Shown here: piece after piece, positions 20,215-31,032 of the stretch
How the letters are laid out: every line of letters begins with the position of its first letter
Position numbering within the stretch: position 1 is the stretch's first letter
Assembly (NCBI GenBank): GCA_020627885.1
Contig: JAHDGB010000002.1
Location: 1 to 50,936, forward strand
Length of the DNA stretch: 50,936 nt
DNA from: Flavobacteriaceae bacterium
GTDB taxonomy: Bacteria > Bacteroidota > Bacteroidia > Flavobacteriales > Flavobacteriaceae
Direction: 5' to 3'
Notes under the pieces: model-generated
The model's input: only the letters and a program-made list of their open reading frames with translations
Told to the model about the DNA's origin: nothing
Database searches by the model: none
Program-made: the position numbers and the translations under genes

Positions 20215-20780
20215 GAACTCTTAAACTTTACTCTTTTTAATCATAATTTAGAATTACAGTTTTATTATTTACAAAATTTTTATTATAAATTTAACTTTTA
20301 GCAAAAATTAACTAATAAACCATTAAAAACGCATCGTTATCGATTTATGTTTGAATTATTCACAATAGCACGTATACTTGTAATCTCTCTTTGTTAAAGA
20401 AGAGAACCACTTAATAAAAAAAATAACCAATAAACTATAAAAATGAAAAAGATTACACTAATAGCGGTATTGTTTTGTGCGACAATATTTAACCTAAACG
20501 CTCAGGACAATTTAACTGTGCCTGAAAGACAAAACTTAACCATTTACGGAACAATGTCTCTAGAAGATGCTCTAGAAATAAATGAATCAAATCCTAATGA
20601 GATTGAGATATTAGCAACTAGTGATGAAGAAGCTGCTGTTAATATTAGTGAAGAAGCTACTCATTTACTACACGATTTAAGAGGAACTCATGGTCCGGGC
20701 TACCTAAACGCTTCTAATGCGATCGATGCGATAAAACAAATTAGACACGTTAGGACAGAACGAGTACAACAAATGAATTT
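20121..20780 (+). repeat. Segmental duplication copy 2
   Basis: Collinear with 18940-19593. Confidence 0.8.
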
Positions 20781-21951
20781 TACTATATCTGAAGGCGAAA
20801 CTGTTGAAATGGCATTAGGAGTAATTAACAAATCAAATATAGAAGCTCAAATTGAAGAATTAGAAGGTTATGGTACCAGATACCATACCACAGCTTCGGC
20901 TCAAAGAGCTGCAGTAGATTTAAAAGCTAAGTGGGAAGCTATGGCAACAACTTATGGCAGAAACGATATTAGCGTAAGATTAGTTGATCACAGTAATGCA
21001 AGTGATAGTACGCCAATGAACTCTGTTGTAATGACGATTACGGGTGCAGAACTTCCAGATGAATTTGTCATTATTGGAGGGCATTTAGATTCTACTTCTA
21101 GTCAAGGGAATAATGTAGCTCCAGGTGGTGATGATGATGCTTCAGGAATATCTGTAATAACAGAAGCTACAAGAACACTTCTTGAAATTGGCTTTGTACC
21201 TAAAAGAACAATAGAGGTTATGGCATACGCAGCAGAAGAAGTTGGGCTATACGGATCTAAAGACATCGCGAGTAGATATGGACAAAATAATGTAAATGTT
21301 GTTGCTGTAGGACAGTTTGATATGGCTAATTATAAAAGCTCCACAAAAGATGTTTATTTTGTTTCAGACACTAATGCTATTGACCCAACTTTAACTAGTT
21401 TCTTTAAAGAATTATTAGATACCTACCACGGATCAACCAGCAATGATGAAATTACATATAGCACTACAACTTGTGGTTATGGTTGTTCAGATCATAGGTA
21501 TTGGTTTGAGAATGGCTATAAAACGGCCTTCCCTTTTGAATCTTCTTTCAGCGATTTTCAGCAAAACAACTCGATATACCACAAAAATAACGACTTGATG
21601 AAAAATGTCCCTAGTGGAGATGCAACACATGCTTTTAAATTTGCCAAGTTAGCTGTAGAGTATTTAATAGAAGTTTCTAAGAAATCGAGCCTATTATCTA
21701 CTCCAAACTTTGAAGAAGAAGGCTATGAGTTATTTGTTATAGATAACATTCTAAAGTTTAAATCCGACAGGTCAAGATCTGCAATTAAAGAATTAAAAAT
21801 ATATGATGTAACTGGTAAAGAAGTATTAAAGAAAACTAGTCTAGGAAACTCTGGAAAACTTTCTTTAAATGCGTTTACTGCTGGGGCCTATGTTGTAAAT
21901 GTTGTTTTGGACAATAAAACACAACTTTCTAAAAAAGTTATATTGAAATAA
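20443..21951 (+). CDS. M28 family metallopeptidase with T9SS C-terminal sorting domain
   Basis: VIIGGHLDSTS, GGDDDASGISVITEATRTL, AYAAEEVGLYGS, TCGYGCSDHRYW; C-terminal LKIYDVTGKEVLKK...AGAYVVNVVLDNKTQLSKKVILK. Confidence 0.93.
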   Translation: MKKITLIAVLFCATIFNLNAQDNLTVPERQNLTIYGTMSLEDALEINESNPNEIEILATSDEEAAVNISEEATHLLHDLRGTHGPGYLNASNAIDAIKQIRHVRTERVQQMNFTISEGETVEMALGVINKSNIEAQIEELEGYGTRYHTTASAQRAAVDLKAKWEAMATTYGRNDISVRLVDHSNASDSTPMNSVVMTITGAELPDEFVIIGGHLDSTSSQGNNVAPGGDDDASGISVITEATRTLLEIGFVPKRTIEVMAYAAEEVGLYGSKDIASRYGQNNVNVVAVGQFDMANYKSSTKDVYFVSDTNAIDPTLTSFFKELLDTYHGSTSNDEITYSTTTCGYGCSDHRYWFENGYKTAFPFESSFSDFQQNNSIYHKNNDLMKNVPSGDATHAFKFAKLAVEYLIEVSKKSSLLSTPNFEEEGYELFVIDNILKFKSDRSRSAIKELKIYDVTGKEVLKKTSLGNSGKLSLNAFTAGAYVVNVVLDNKTQLSKKVILK

Positions 21952-21973
21952 AAAATTAAATTTTATAAAAACT

Positions 21974-22008
21974 AAAAAAGGTGATCATAATTTGTGATCA
22001 CCTTTTTT
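21974..22008. terminator. Bidirectional terminator between convergent genes
   Basis: AAAAAAGGTGATCA-taatttg-TGATCACCTTTTTT, 14-bp perfect stem. Confidence 0.85.
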
Positions 22009-22019
22009 AGTGATTTATT

Positions 22020-24776
22020 TTAATTAGTTTCTATCACCTTTTCGACAAAAGGAACATTGGTATCGTAAATTTCAATAATTAACTTTTTAAGTTCTTTCTC
22101 AAATGCATCTAGTATTTCGCTATTAATTAATGAACTTTTGTTTTTGTTATCTTTTTTTGTGAATTTTAAAAACCCAGATTTTAGGTTCTTAAACGAAATA
22201 ACCCCTGCCTCAATTGGCAAACTAACAGCAGCTTTCTTACTTAACATTAAGGCATAACAAAGAATCTGAAAGCTTTTACTGTACTTTTTATAGTCTTTTG
22301 TTATATCGTCCCAATTTTCTATTGTTAAGTGCTCTTGTTTTACCATACCAGATTTATAATCTATTACTCTATTTATGCCGTTAAATTCATCTACTCGGTC
22401 AACTTTTCCTTTTAAATAAACCGGGTATTTCAAATCTGGGATATTAATTAATATTTTTTCTGCTGTTTCAATATGTAAAATCTTAATCGTATTTCCTGCT
22501 TTTATGCTTTGTAATTCTTTATTTACAAAATTTAAAACATAACGTTTAGCAATTTCAAAAATAATAAGGTTTTTACCAGTGGTAACATTTCCTTGTTTAT
22601 ATTCTTCCTTAAAAAAATGAGTTACTTTTTGTGCTATCTTTTTTTTCATTTCATTAAGCACAGTTACGGTTAAATATTGGCTTTGTAAAGGGCGGTATAA
22701 ATCTTCTAAAGTATTGTGTATAATTGTACCTAATGTATTAAAAGCTATTGTTTCTTCTACTTCATTTAGAGTGTTTATATTTAAAATTTTTTCGTTATAA
22801 AAGTCTATAGGGTTTCTTATATAATTGGTTAATGATGATGGAGAAAACCCTTTATTAGATAATGTTACTAAACAATCTATTATTGCTTCATTTTTTTCAA
22901 CTTCATTTGTCATTTCCGTTATAGTTGGTGTTTTCGGAATTACAATTTTATGATTTATTTTATGAACTGCTTCTAATTCTAGTTGAGTTATAAAGCGGCT
23001 TTTTTCACCACTATTTAGCGCGTCGGTTTCCGTGTTATATAATATATACGCTGTCTTAGCACGCTGTAATAATCGATAAAAATGGTACGTATAGACAGCG
23101 TCTTTTTCCTTATAAGTTGGTAGTTTATTTTCTAACTTAATATCAAAAGGAATAAAAGAATTGTTACTTTTTCCAGATGGGAGAATTCCTTCATTTACAG
23201 AGGAAATAATAATAGTTTCAAAATCTAAAACACGAGATTCTAACATCCCCATAATTTGTAAGCCTTTTAAGGGTTCTCCTTTAAAATCTAAAGTTTCACT
23301 ACTTAACAATTCTTTATAAATTTCGAATAATGTAGCAATATTATTTATGTAATTGTGAAGGCTATTTAGCCTTAATAATTCTTTGAACAGAAGATAAAAC
23401 CTATAAGCATACTCTAATGCTAATAGGTTATTACTTTTATCTTTATCTAAATACTTTTTTATACTATATATAATACTTAGGCATGAATTTATAGCATTCT
23501 GAGTTGTTTTATTCCACGATCCAAAAACAGATGCTATTACATTTTCGTTGTAATTTATTAGTGCTTTTATTTGCTCATATTCAAGGTGAGTAATATTATT
23601 TTTATTTATATTTTCTATAGCTGTAACTGCATGGTTTTTTTCACCATCGTAAAATAAAGGCTTTATAAATTGATCTGATAAGATACTGATTACGTCTTTA
23701 TAGTAAAAAGAAGTATTTGTTTTTTTATGAAGAGTAAATAACTTATTATATAGTGAAGCCAAAGGAATAGATCTTAAAGGTAAGCCCATAGTTATATTTA
23801 ATGCCGTAATTTCCTTGGGAATGGAATTTAGTATTGGAATTAATAAACTTTCTTCTCCTAATATAATAGCTGTACTTTTTAAATCTTTATTATTTTTAAT
23901 TAATTCTTTTAATATTATTCCAACTTGTTTTGCTTGCCCTATATTTTTTGGGATGCCGATACTAGTTATATTTTTTTTACTGCAATAATTATTTGTTATC
24001 CATGTAAAAGGTTTTGTTTTATAATAACTCCAATTTTTTTTGTGTTCTTTAGTAAATAATGCTGCATCGTGGAGCTTGTTTGACATAAAGTGTTTATCAA
24101 TATCCCAATAAACTTCTGCCATTTCATTCTTCAATAATTCTTTAATTATGGTCTCTTCTGCACTATTTAATGCATTAAATCCTAAAAAGACATGCTTTAA
24201 GGTTTTGTTTTTTTCAATATATGAATCAAGGTTTTCTACAGCTTTTCTATAAATTAAACCCTGGTAACCTACTTTTTTTTGAAGTAGTTTATTAGAAAAC
24301 TCTTCATAGTATTTTGGCAATTTATCCCAAAATAAAAGGTAATTATTTATAAATTCTGTTTTATTTATATCTGTAGACCAATGATTTAAATCTTGAATGG
24401 CTTTTAAATAATTAAATATTTTGCTATTTGAAATTAAATAACGGTCTATTTCATTAAAATCTTGAAGTAAAATTTGTCCCCATTTAGAAAACACATTGAA
24501 TGGTTCTTGTTCTTTAGCAGCTGTGATTGAGCAATAAGCCGAATAACATTCAAATAGTAACTCTATATTACCTATTTTTTTCAGATTCGATAATTGCTCT
24601 ACAAACTCTTCTATACTTATAATATTAGGAGAGAAAATTGTTTCATGTATAATTTTTGATAATTCTGATCTTAAAACTGTTCCTGCCCGTTTACTTGGCA
24701 GTATAAATGTAATTTCAGAAAAATTAGCATTTTTTTGCTGTAAAAAATATAGTACATCAAAAATGAATGGTTTCAT
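22020..24776 (-). CDS. PD-(D/E)XK nuclease family protein, AddB/RexB-like
   Basis: ITFILPSKRAGTVLRSEL N-terminus; C-terminal nuclease VYLKGKVDRVDEFNGINRVIDYKSG. Confidence 0.85.
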   Translation of the reverse strand: MKPFIFDVLYFLQQKNANFSEITFILPSKRAGTVLRSELSKIIHETIFSPNIISIEEFVEQLSNLKKIGNIELLFECYSAYCSITAAKEQEPFNVFSKWGQILLQDFNEIDRYLISNSKIFNYLKAIQDLNHWSTDINKTEFINNYLLFWDKLPKYYEEFSNKLLQKKVGYQGLIYRKAVENLDSYIEKNKTLKHVFLGFNALNSAEETIIKELLKNEMAEVYWDIDKHFMSNKLHDAALFTKEHKKNWSYYKTKPFTWITNNYCSKKNITSIGIPKNIGQAKQVGIILKELIKNNKDLKSTAIILGEESLLIPILNSIPKEITALNITMGLPLRSIPLASLYNKLFTLHKKTNTSFYYKDVISILSDQFIKPLFYDGEKNHAVTAIENINKNNITHLEYEQIKALINYNENVIASVFGSWNKTTQNAINSCLSIIYSIKKYLDKDKSNNLLALEYAYRFYLLFKELLRLNSLHNYINNIATLFEIYKELLSSETLDFKGEPLKGLQIMGMLESRVLDFETIIISSVNEGILPSGKSNNSFIPFDIKLENKLPTYKEKDAVYTYHFYRLLQRAKTAYILYNTETDALNSGEKSRFITQLELEAVHKINHKIVIPKTPTITEMTNEVEKNEAIIDCLVTLSNKGFSPSSLTNYIRNPIDFYNEKILNINTLNEVEETIAFNTLGTIIHNTLEDLYRPLQSQYLTVTVLNEMKKKIAQKVTHFFKEEYKQGNVTTGKNLIIFEIAKRYVLNFVNKELQSIKAGNTIKILHIETAEKILINIPDLKYPVYLKGKVDRVDEFNGINRVIDYKSGMVKQEHLTIENWDDITKDYKKYSKSFQILCYALMLSKKAAVSLPIEAGVISFKNLKSGFLKFTKKDNKNKSSLINSEILDAFEKELKKLIIEIYDTNVPFVEKVIETN

Positions 24777-24828
24777 ATTTCAAAAATAATAGTTTTTATA
24801 GCCTTTAGCTTAAACATTAAGGAATAAA

Positions 24829-24862
24829 AAAACGCTTCGATAATAAAATATCGAAGCGTTTT
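24829..24862 (-). terminator. Terminator downstream of the OmpA-family gene
   Basis: AAAACGCTTCGATA-ataaaa-TATCGAAGCGTTTT, perfect 14-bp stem. Confidence 0.85.
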
Positions 24863-24896
24863 AAATTATTAAGTATGTACTATACTTAGTTATTAC

Positions 24897-26324
24897 TTAT
24901 TTTCTAAGTTTAACTTCTGTACGTCTGTTATTAGCTCTACCTGCTTTAGTTGCATTGCTATCTATTGGATACTCTTCTCCAAATCCGTAAGCTACTAATC
25001 TATCATTAGCAATACCGTTACTAACTAAGTAATCTTTTACAGCATTAGCTCTTTTTTCAGATAATCTTTGGTTAGAAGACTTACTACCCACACTATCTGT
25101 ATGACCTTCAATTGTAAACTTAGATTCTGGATATTCTTTAAGAATAGCAGTTATGTTTTTAAGCACTTCGTAAGTTTGACTTTGGAAACTTGATTTTCCT
25201 GTATCGAATAAAATAATCTTTGCATAGCTATTTAATTTTTCGATAACTTCTTGAGTTGGTTCTGGAGCCGCTTCTGGACAACCATCATTAGCTACAGTTC
25301 CTTTTACTTTAGGACATTTATCGTTTCTGTCTTTTACACCATCGCCATCTGTATCTGGGTCTGGACATCCATCGTTAGAAGCAGGACCCGCTTCATTTGG
25401 ACATTTATCTTTAGAATCTGTCACACCATCGCCATCTGCATCTGGACATCCTCTTAAAGCCTTAAGACCTTTAACTGTAGGACAATCATCTTTAGCGTCA
25501 GTTACACCATCACCGTCAGAATCTGGACAACCGTTCAATTCAGCTAAACCAGCAGTATTTGGACAATCATCTTTAGAATCTTCAATACCATCACCATCAG
25601 AATCTGGACAACCATTAAATTCTTCTAAACCAGCAACCTCAGGACAAGCATCGTCTTTATCGTATATACCATCACCATCAGTATCTTTTCCTCCGAATTT
25701 CACAGAGATTCCTGCAGAATGTTGGAAATGAGACGTTAAATATTCTTTGAAAGAATTTTTATATTTAGACTCTATAGATAAACCAATGTTATCAGTAAAC
25801 CAGTAGTTTAACCCTAAAGAACCATTTAAAGTTCCAGCTCCAACTGTATTGTTAGATCCTGAAGAGGTAGAAAATGTATTGTATGGTCCTTCTTCAATCC
25901 AAGAATAACCACCACCAATACCTACTACAGGCTGTAACTTCGTTTTTGTTAAGTTATAACGAACATTAGCATCAAGTGCGTAATAAGATAAATCATTAAC
26001 CATAGCGGTAACATTATCTTCAAATTGACCCCATTTTTTAATTTGGTTTAAAGACCCCCCTATTTGAGCAGTTAATCCATTCCCGATGTACCTAGATACA
26101 GAAATTGTAGATAGAGATGGAAGAATGTTCCAATGGTCATCTACGTTTAAAAATTCATCAAAGAAATCACCTTGTGGTGTATCTTCTCCGACTGGATAAA
26201 CGTCAACAGCGTTTACACCAAAGTTTACAGCCCAAGGGTTGTCTTCATCTTGTGCATTAACGTTGCTGAAGCTTAGTACAAGCAACATTGTGAACAATAA
26301 TCTGCTAAGATTTTTCATATTCAA
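24897..26324 (-). CDS. OmpA family outer membrane protein with thrombospondin type-3 repeats
   Basis: Five DxDGDGxxDxxDxCP repeats; C-terminal FTIEGHTDSVGSKSSNQRLSEKRANAVKDYLVSNGI. Confidence 0.95.
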   Translation of the reverse strand: MNMKNLSRLLFTMLLVLSFSNVNAQDEDNPWAVNFGVNAVDVYPVGEDTPQGDFFDEFLNVDDHWNILPSLSTISVSRYIGNGLTAQIGGSLNQIKKWGQFEDNVTAMVNDLSYYALDANVRYNLTKTKLQPVVGIGGGYSWIEEGPYNTFSTSSGSNNTVGAGTLNGSLGLNYWFTDNIGLSIESKYKNSFKEYLTSHFQHSAGISVKFGGKDTDGDGIYDKDDACPEVAGLEEFNGCPDSDGDGIEDSKDDCPNTAGLAELNGCPDSDGDGVTDAKDDCPTVKGLKALRGCPDADGDGVTDSKDKCPNEAGPASNDGCPDPDTDGDGVKDRNDKCPKVKGTVANDGCPEAAPEPTQEVIEKLNSYAKIILFDTGKSSFQSQTYEVLKNITAILKEYPESKFTIEGHTDSVGSKSSNQRLSEKRANAVKDYLVSNGIANDRLVAYGFGEEYPIDSNATKAGRANNRRTEVKLRK

Positions 26325-26386
26325 ATATTTAATTTTAAGTGTTAAATTAGAAGCAAATTTAAGTTGTTAAATAATATTAACAAAGA

Positions 26387-26394
26387 CAAATATA
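26387..26394 (-). promoter_or_regulatory. -7 box TATATTTG upstream of the OmpA-family gene
   Basis: Match to the Bacteroidota TAnnTTTG consensus, 63 nt upstream of the start. Confidence 0.35.
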
Positions 26395-26453
26395 TAAAAA
26401 TATTCAATATTTGAATTATTTCTTTTTTTAGATATTAACTAGATGTTAACAAT

Positions 26454-27647
26454 TTAAATAACATTTAATGATCGTCCAACTGCGATAAAGGCAGATATAG
26501 CGCAATCTAAGTGTTCTTTTTCATGTGCCGCAGAAAGTTGCACTCTAATTCTAGCTTTGTCTTTAGGAACAACCGGAAAAAAGAAACCAATAACATAAAT
26601 TCCTTCTTTTAAAAGCATATTTGCCATTTTTTGAGAGAGTTTTGCGTCATATAACATTACAGGAACTATTGCAGAATCACCATCTACTATATCAAAACCT
26701 GCAGTTTTCATTCCTTTTTTAAAATAATTAGTATTCCATTCCAATTTATCTCTAAGTGTGGTGTCATTTTCCAACAAGTCAAATACTTTAATTGATGCTC
26801 CAACAATTGCTGGGGCTAAAGAGTTTGAAAATAAATAGGGTCTCGATCGCTGACGAAGTATTTCTATAATTTCTTTTTTGCCTGTAGTATATCCTCCCAT
26901 TGCTCCACCAAGTGCTTTTCCTAGTGTGCCAGTAATTATATCTATACGGTCCAAAACACCTTTATCTTCTAGTGTTCCTCTCCCTGTTTCTCCTATAAAA
27001 CCAGCAGCATGGCATTCATCTATCATTACCAAAGCATCGTATTTATCAGCTAAATCACATATTTCATCAAGCGGGGCTACTAATCCATCCATAGAAAACA
27101 CGCCATCGGTAACTATTATTTTAAATCTTGCATCATTAGCGTTAGCAGTTATTAATTGCTGTTCTAAATCTGCCATATCATTATTCTGATATCTATACCT
27201 AGCCGCTTTACATAAACGAACGCCATCAATTATTGATGCGTGATTTAATGAATCCGATATAATTGCATCTTCTTTTCCTAACAAAGGTTCAAATACTCCG
27301 CCGTTAGCATCGAAGGCCGCTGCGTATAATATAGTGTCTTCAGTACTATAAAAATTAGCTATTTTTTTTTCTAAATCTTTATGTATGTCTTGAGTACCAC
27401 ATATAAAACGAACAGAAGACATCCCAAATCCATGACTATCCATAGCGTCTTTCGCTGCCTGAATAACCTCTGGATGGCTTGATAAACCTAAATAGTTATT
27501 TGCACAAAAGTTAAGCACTTTTTGCCCTGTATTTAGGGTGATTTCCGCACCTTGAGGAGAGGTAATTACTCGTTCTTCTTTAAATAACCCATCGTCTTTT
27601 ATACTTTGTATTTCTTTTTCTAAATGATCCTTTATATTACTATACAT
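26454..27647 (-). CDS. kbl: Glycine C-acetyltransferase (2-amino-3-ketobutyrate CoA ligase)
   Basis: [54 protein letters not shown]. Confidence 0.93.
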   Translation of the reverse strand: MYSNIKDHLEKEIQSIKDDGLFKEERVITSPQGAEITLNTGQKVLNFCANNYLGLSSHPEVIQAAKDAMDSHGFGMSSVRFICGTQDIHKDLEKKIANFYSTEDTILYAAAFDANGGVFEPLLGKEDAIISDSLNHASIIDGVRLCKAARYRYQNNDMADLEQQLITANANDARFKIIVTDGVFSMDGLVAPLDEICDLADKYDALVMIDECHAAGFIGETGRGTLEDKGVLDRIDIITGTLGKALGGAMGGYTTGKKEIIEILRQRSRPYLFSNSLAPAIVGASIKVFDLLENDTTLRDKLEWNTNYFKKGMKTAGFDIVDGDSAIVPVMLYDAKLSQKMANMLLKEGIYVIGFFFPVVPKDKARIRVQLSAAHEKEHLDCAISAFIAVGRSLNVI

Positions 27648-27664
27648 AGTGAAAAATATTTTTG

Positions 27665-27672
27665 CAAATTTA
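27665..27672 (-). promoter_or_regulatory. -7 box TAAATTTG upstream of kbl
   Basis: TAnnTTTG match about 18 nt upstream of the start codon. Confidence 0.3.
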
Positions 27673-27749
27673 TATGAAATGAGAACAATAACACATCTAA
27701 TTAGTATAAAAAAAGCCGTGTTCTATTAAAGGGGCCTTAGATCAATTAT

Positions 27750-30700
27750 TTAAACATGTACAACTTCAATGGCTGTATTTATATATACCAATATTTTGCT
27801 TGATACATGATATTTCATACTCTCAATAACTTCCTGATAATCGAATAGCTGTTGTTGATGCTTTGGGCTTTTTAAACCCGTTTTATAATCTATTATTACG
27901 ATTTCATTTTTCTTGTTGAGGTTTAGCCTATCTGGAATATGTGTTTTTCCGGATTTCGATAATATTGGACGCTCATTATATATAATATCATCGTTATTAA
28001 AATACAGTTTAAGTTTAGGGTGTGAAACAATACCCATTATAGTTTCTTTAATTTCTATTGCCTGAGTTTCATCTATTATAGCTGAAGTAACAAAACTATT
28101 TATAACAATATCAACATCGCTACTTGTTACTATCTTAGAAAGAACTTCATGAATAAGATTTCCTTTTTCTATAGCATCTTCTTGCATTGTATCCCATAAA
28201 AAACCAGAAGTCGTAACTATTTTAATATTATGCTCTTTTTTTGATGTAGAAATAAACAAAGACTGTTCTTGGGTATTATTCTCTAATATATTTTTAGCCA
28301 AACTCTTTAAAGGAGTGCCGTAACTATAACTCTCTTGGTTTTTATCGTATACCCCTTGGTCTTTTAGATAATTAATAAAAAGTCCTGAAAAATATTTTGG
28401 GTTTTCTTTTTTTTCTGAAATGATATGCAATTGCTCAACTGGCCTTGTTAAGGCAACATACAGTAAATTAATATTATCTAACTCTAATTGGCTTTGAGTA
28501 ATGTTTTGTATTTCCTTACCTTGGTCTCCATACATTTCAAAATCACTATTATAATTTATCAATGTTGTTGAAAATCCATTATACACCTTAGGATCTATAG
28601 CATACCATTTTTTAGATTGTTTATGGTCATAGATATACTCTTTTACATGGGGAAATATAACTACTGGAAACTCTAGCCCTTTAGATTTATGAATAGTCAT
28701 GATTTGAACAGCATTTTGCCCTTCAGGAGAAATAATACTTAAATTTTCTTTTTTCGATTCATAGTATTCTAAATAAGATGCTATGTCTGTCGTTTTTTTC
28801 TGGGAGTATTCAAAAACAAAATCTAAATAATATTGTATGTAAGCATTCGAAGTTTCTGCAAAATGAAATGTTCTAATAATTGTTTCTACCAAATCATAGA
28901 GTGGCAAATGAGACAGTTGTTTTGGATTACATATAATATTAAAGCGTTCAAAACTCTTAAAAACAATCTCTATTGGCTTATTTGCAAGTGATTCAAAATA
29001 AGCATGCTTATCTTTAATATTATTGCTATTAGAGATGTAATAGAGAACATTTAATTTTAAAAGGTCATTGTTTGGTTGTATTAAATAGTTTAATACCGAA
29101 TTTATCAATTTTACTTCATTCGAATATTTAATAAGTTGAGTTTCTGCAGAGATAATTTTAATATTATGCTTACTAAGAAGCTTAGATATAGAAACACCAT
29201 ATTTTTTACTCCTTACCAGAATACATATATCTTTATAACTATAACCATTTTCAATACAACTACTAACTGTTTTTAAGACACACTCTGTATAATCTTCGTC
29301 TTTCGGGCTTTCTAAAAATGTTAGGTTTACATATCCTTTTTCTAATTTTACTGTATTTTGTTTTGAATTTGTATATAAGCTAGAATAGTCCTTATTACAG
29401 AAAGCATTATTAGCTAAATAAGAAAAAAAACTGGAATTAAAACTTACAATTTCTTCATAACTGCGATAGTTTTCTTTAAGCCGTTTTAACTCAGGTTTTA
29501 CATAAAAAGGGCTTTTTCCATTACTTAAATTTATAAATTGTTCAGCTTTACCACCTCTCCACCTATAAATGGCCTGTTTGGCATCACCAACTAACATAAC
29601 ACTTCCTTTTTCTTTTCCAGAAATAGAGCTATCTATTAAAGGGATTAAGTTTTCCCATTGTAATATTGAAGTATCTTGAAATTCATCAATAAAATAATTT
29701 GAAAACTTCTCTCCTAAACGCTCATATATAAAAGGTGTTGGTTGGCCTTTAATTTCCTTCCTAATAATAGTGTTAAACTCAGAAATGAGTATTTTATTCT
29801 GCTCTTTTTTTAATGTATTAAGTTCTTTATTAATTGCATTTAAAACAGATAATGGCGTTATGTTCTTGTAAAAAGAGCTCAAAAACTTGTGTTGAAAAAC
29901 CGCTGTTTTTGTTTTGATAAATGCAGATAGTAACTTAGGCTGCATTGTGTTTATAATAGTAGCAATATCATCACTTACTCTTTTTGGATACAACACTCCT
30001 CCTTCTAAAAGTATATATTGCCATTTGTTATTAAACTTAATATTGAAATTTTCATTTTTAAGTTTTGTAAAATGATTGGGCAAGTATTTATTACTAAAAT
30101 CTTCAACGGCGATACCAGATTCGTTTATTAAGTTAAGAATATTATCAGATTTATTTATTATTTCATTTTTTAAACTGTAAATCAAATCTTTAACAAGTGT
30201 CTTTAATAAATCAAAATCATCAAGGGTTTTGTCCTTAATCTGCTCTACAAAAGCAATATCGTTTTCATTAATTAGTGTTTTGGCAATATCATTAAAATCT
30301 CTTGTTAAATCCCAACTTTTGTCATCATCCGCTTTTTCAATAGCAAATTCTACCAGAACTTTAGTTAATTTTTTATTTACACCCGCTTTAGCAATTAAAC
30401 TATCTACTGCTTCATTTAGTATTGAATTTTGGTCTAATTCAACTTCAAAATTTAAAGGCAATTTTAAATCGTAAGCAAATGTGCGAATAAGCTTATGAGT
30501 AAATCCATCTATTGTTAAAATTTCGAAAGCAGCATAATTATGTAAAATGAGGTTTAATATGTTTTTTGATTTATGGTGTAGCTTATTTTTATCTATTACC
30601 AATTCTTCAATAATTATATTAAACATTAGTGTAGGCTCTTGAAGAATTTCTGGATTAGAAAAATCGGTAAGATTTTTTATAATTCGAGACTTCATTTCTG

Positions 30701-30857
30701 CAACTGCCTTATTAGTAAAGGTAATTGCTAAAATAGATTTGAAGGCGTCGTTCCTATCACTTTTAAACAAAACGATTAAATACGATTTTACTAATGTAAA
30801 AGTTTTACCACTGCCAGCAGAAGCATCGTATATAATGAATGGCGTTTGTTTAGACAT
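27750..30857 (-). CDS. UvrD-like helicase with C-terminal PD-(D/E)XK nuclease, AddA/RexA-like
   Basis: DASAGSGKTFTLVKSYL Walker A, DEFQDTSILQWENL, VGDAKQAIYRWRGG, VQIMTIHKSKGLEFPVV, C-terminal IPDRLNLNKKNEIVIIDYKTG. Confidence 0.92.
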   Translation of the reverse strand: MSKQTPFIIYDASAGSGKTFTLVKSYLIVLFKSDRNDAFKSILAITFTNKAVAEMKSRIIKNLTDFSNPEILQEPTLMFNIIIEELVIDKNKLHHKSKNILNLILHNYAAFEILTIDGFTHKLIRTFAYDLKLPLNFEVELDQNSILNEAVDSLIAKAGVNKKLTKVLVEFAIEKADDDKSWDLTRDFNDIAKTLINENDIAFVEQIKDKTLDDFDLLKTLVKDLIYSLKNEIINKSDNILNLINESGIAVEDFSNKYLPNHFTKLKNENFNIKFNNKWQYILLEGGVLYPKRVSDDIATIINTMQPKLLSAFIKTKTAVFQHKFLSSFYKNITPLSVLNAINKELNTLKKEQNKILISEFNTIIRKEIKGQPTPFIYERLGEKFSNYFIDEFQDTSILQWENLIPLIDSSISGKEKGSVMLVGDAKQAIYRWRGGKAEQFINLSNGKSPFYVKPELKRLKENYRSYEEIVSFNSSFFSYLANNAFCNKDYSSLYTNSKQNTVKLEKGYVNLTFLESPKDEDYTECVLKTVSSCIENGYSYKDICILVRSKKYGVSISKLLSKHNIKIISAETQLIKYSNEVKLINSVLNYLIQPNNDLLKLNVLYYISNSNNIKDKHAYFESLANKPIEIVFKSFERFNIICNPKQLSHLPLYDLVETIIRTFHFAETSNAYIQYYLDFVFEYSQKKTTDIASYLEYYESKKENLSIISPEGQNAVQIMTIHKSKGLEFPVVIFPHVKEYIYDHKQSKKWYAIDPKVYNGFSTTLINYNSDFEMYGDQGKEIQNITQSQLELDNINLLYVALTRPVEQLHIISEKKENPKYFSGLFINYLKDQGVYDKNQESYSYGTPLKSLAKNILENNTQEQSLFISTSKKEHNIKIVTTSGFLWDTMQEDAIEKGNLIHEVLSKIVTSSDVDIVINSFVTSAIIDETQAIEIKETIMGIVSHPKLKLYFNNDDIIYNERPILSKSGKTHIPDRLNLNKKNEIVIIDYKTGLKSPKHQQQLFDYQEVIESMKYHVSSKILVYINTAIEVVHV

Positions 30858-31032
30858 ATAAACAGAATCTTTGTTTAGGCAAAGTATAAACCTTTTGGCA
30901 AATTTATCAATACTTCTGCTGTTAAAGTATTACTAAAAACATATTCTAAAAAGTATTAATTTTTTATTGATGGCTTTAATCAGTAATTTTGGAATCACTA
31001 ATAATATTAACAATCAAATTAAAATTATAATT

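Noticed and set aside
25270-25690. Regularly repeated DNA inside the OmpA-family gene, superficially CRISPR-like
   Set aside because: Repeats are in frame and encode Ca-binding DxDGDGxxDxxDxCP thrombospondin type-3 units; there is no spacer diversity and no cas genes.
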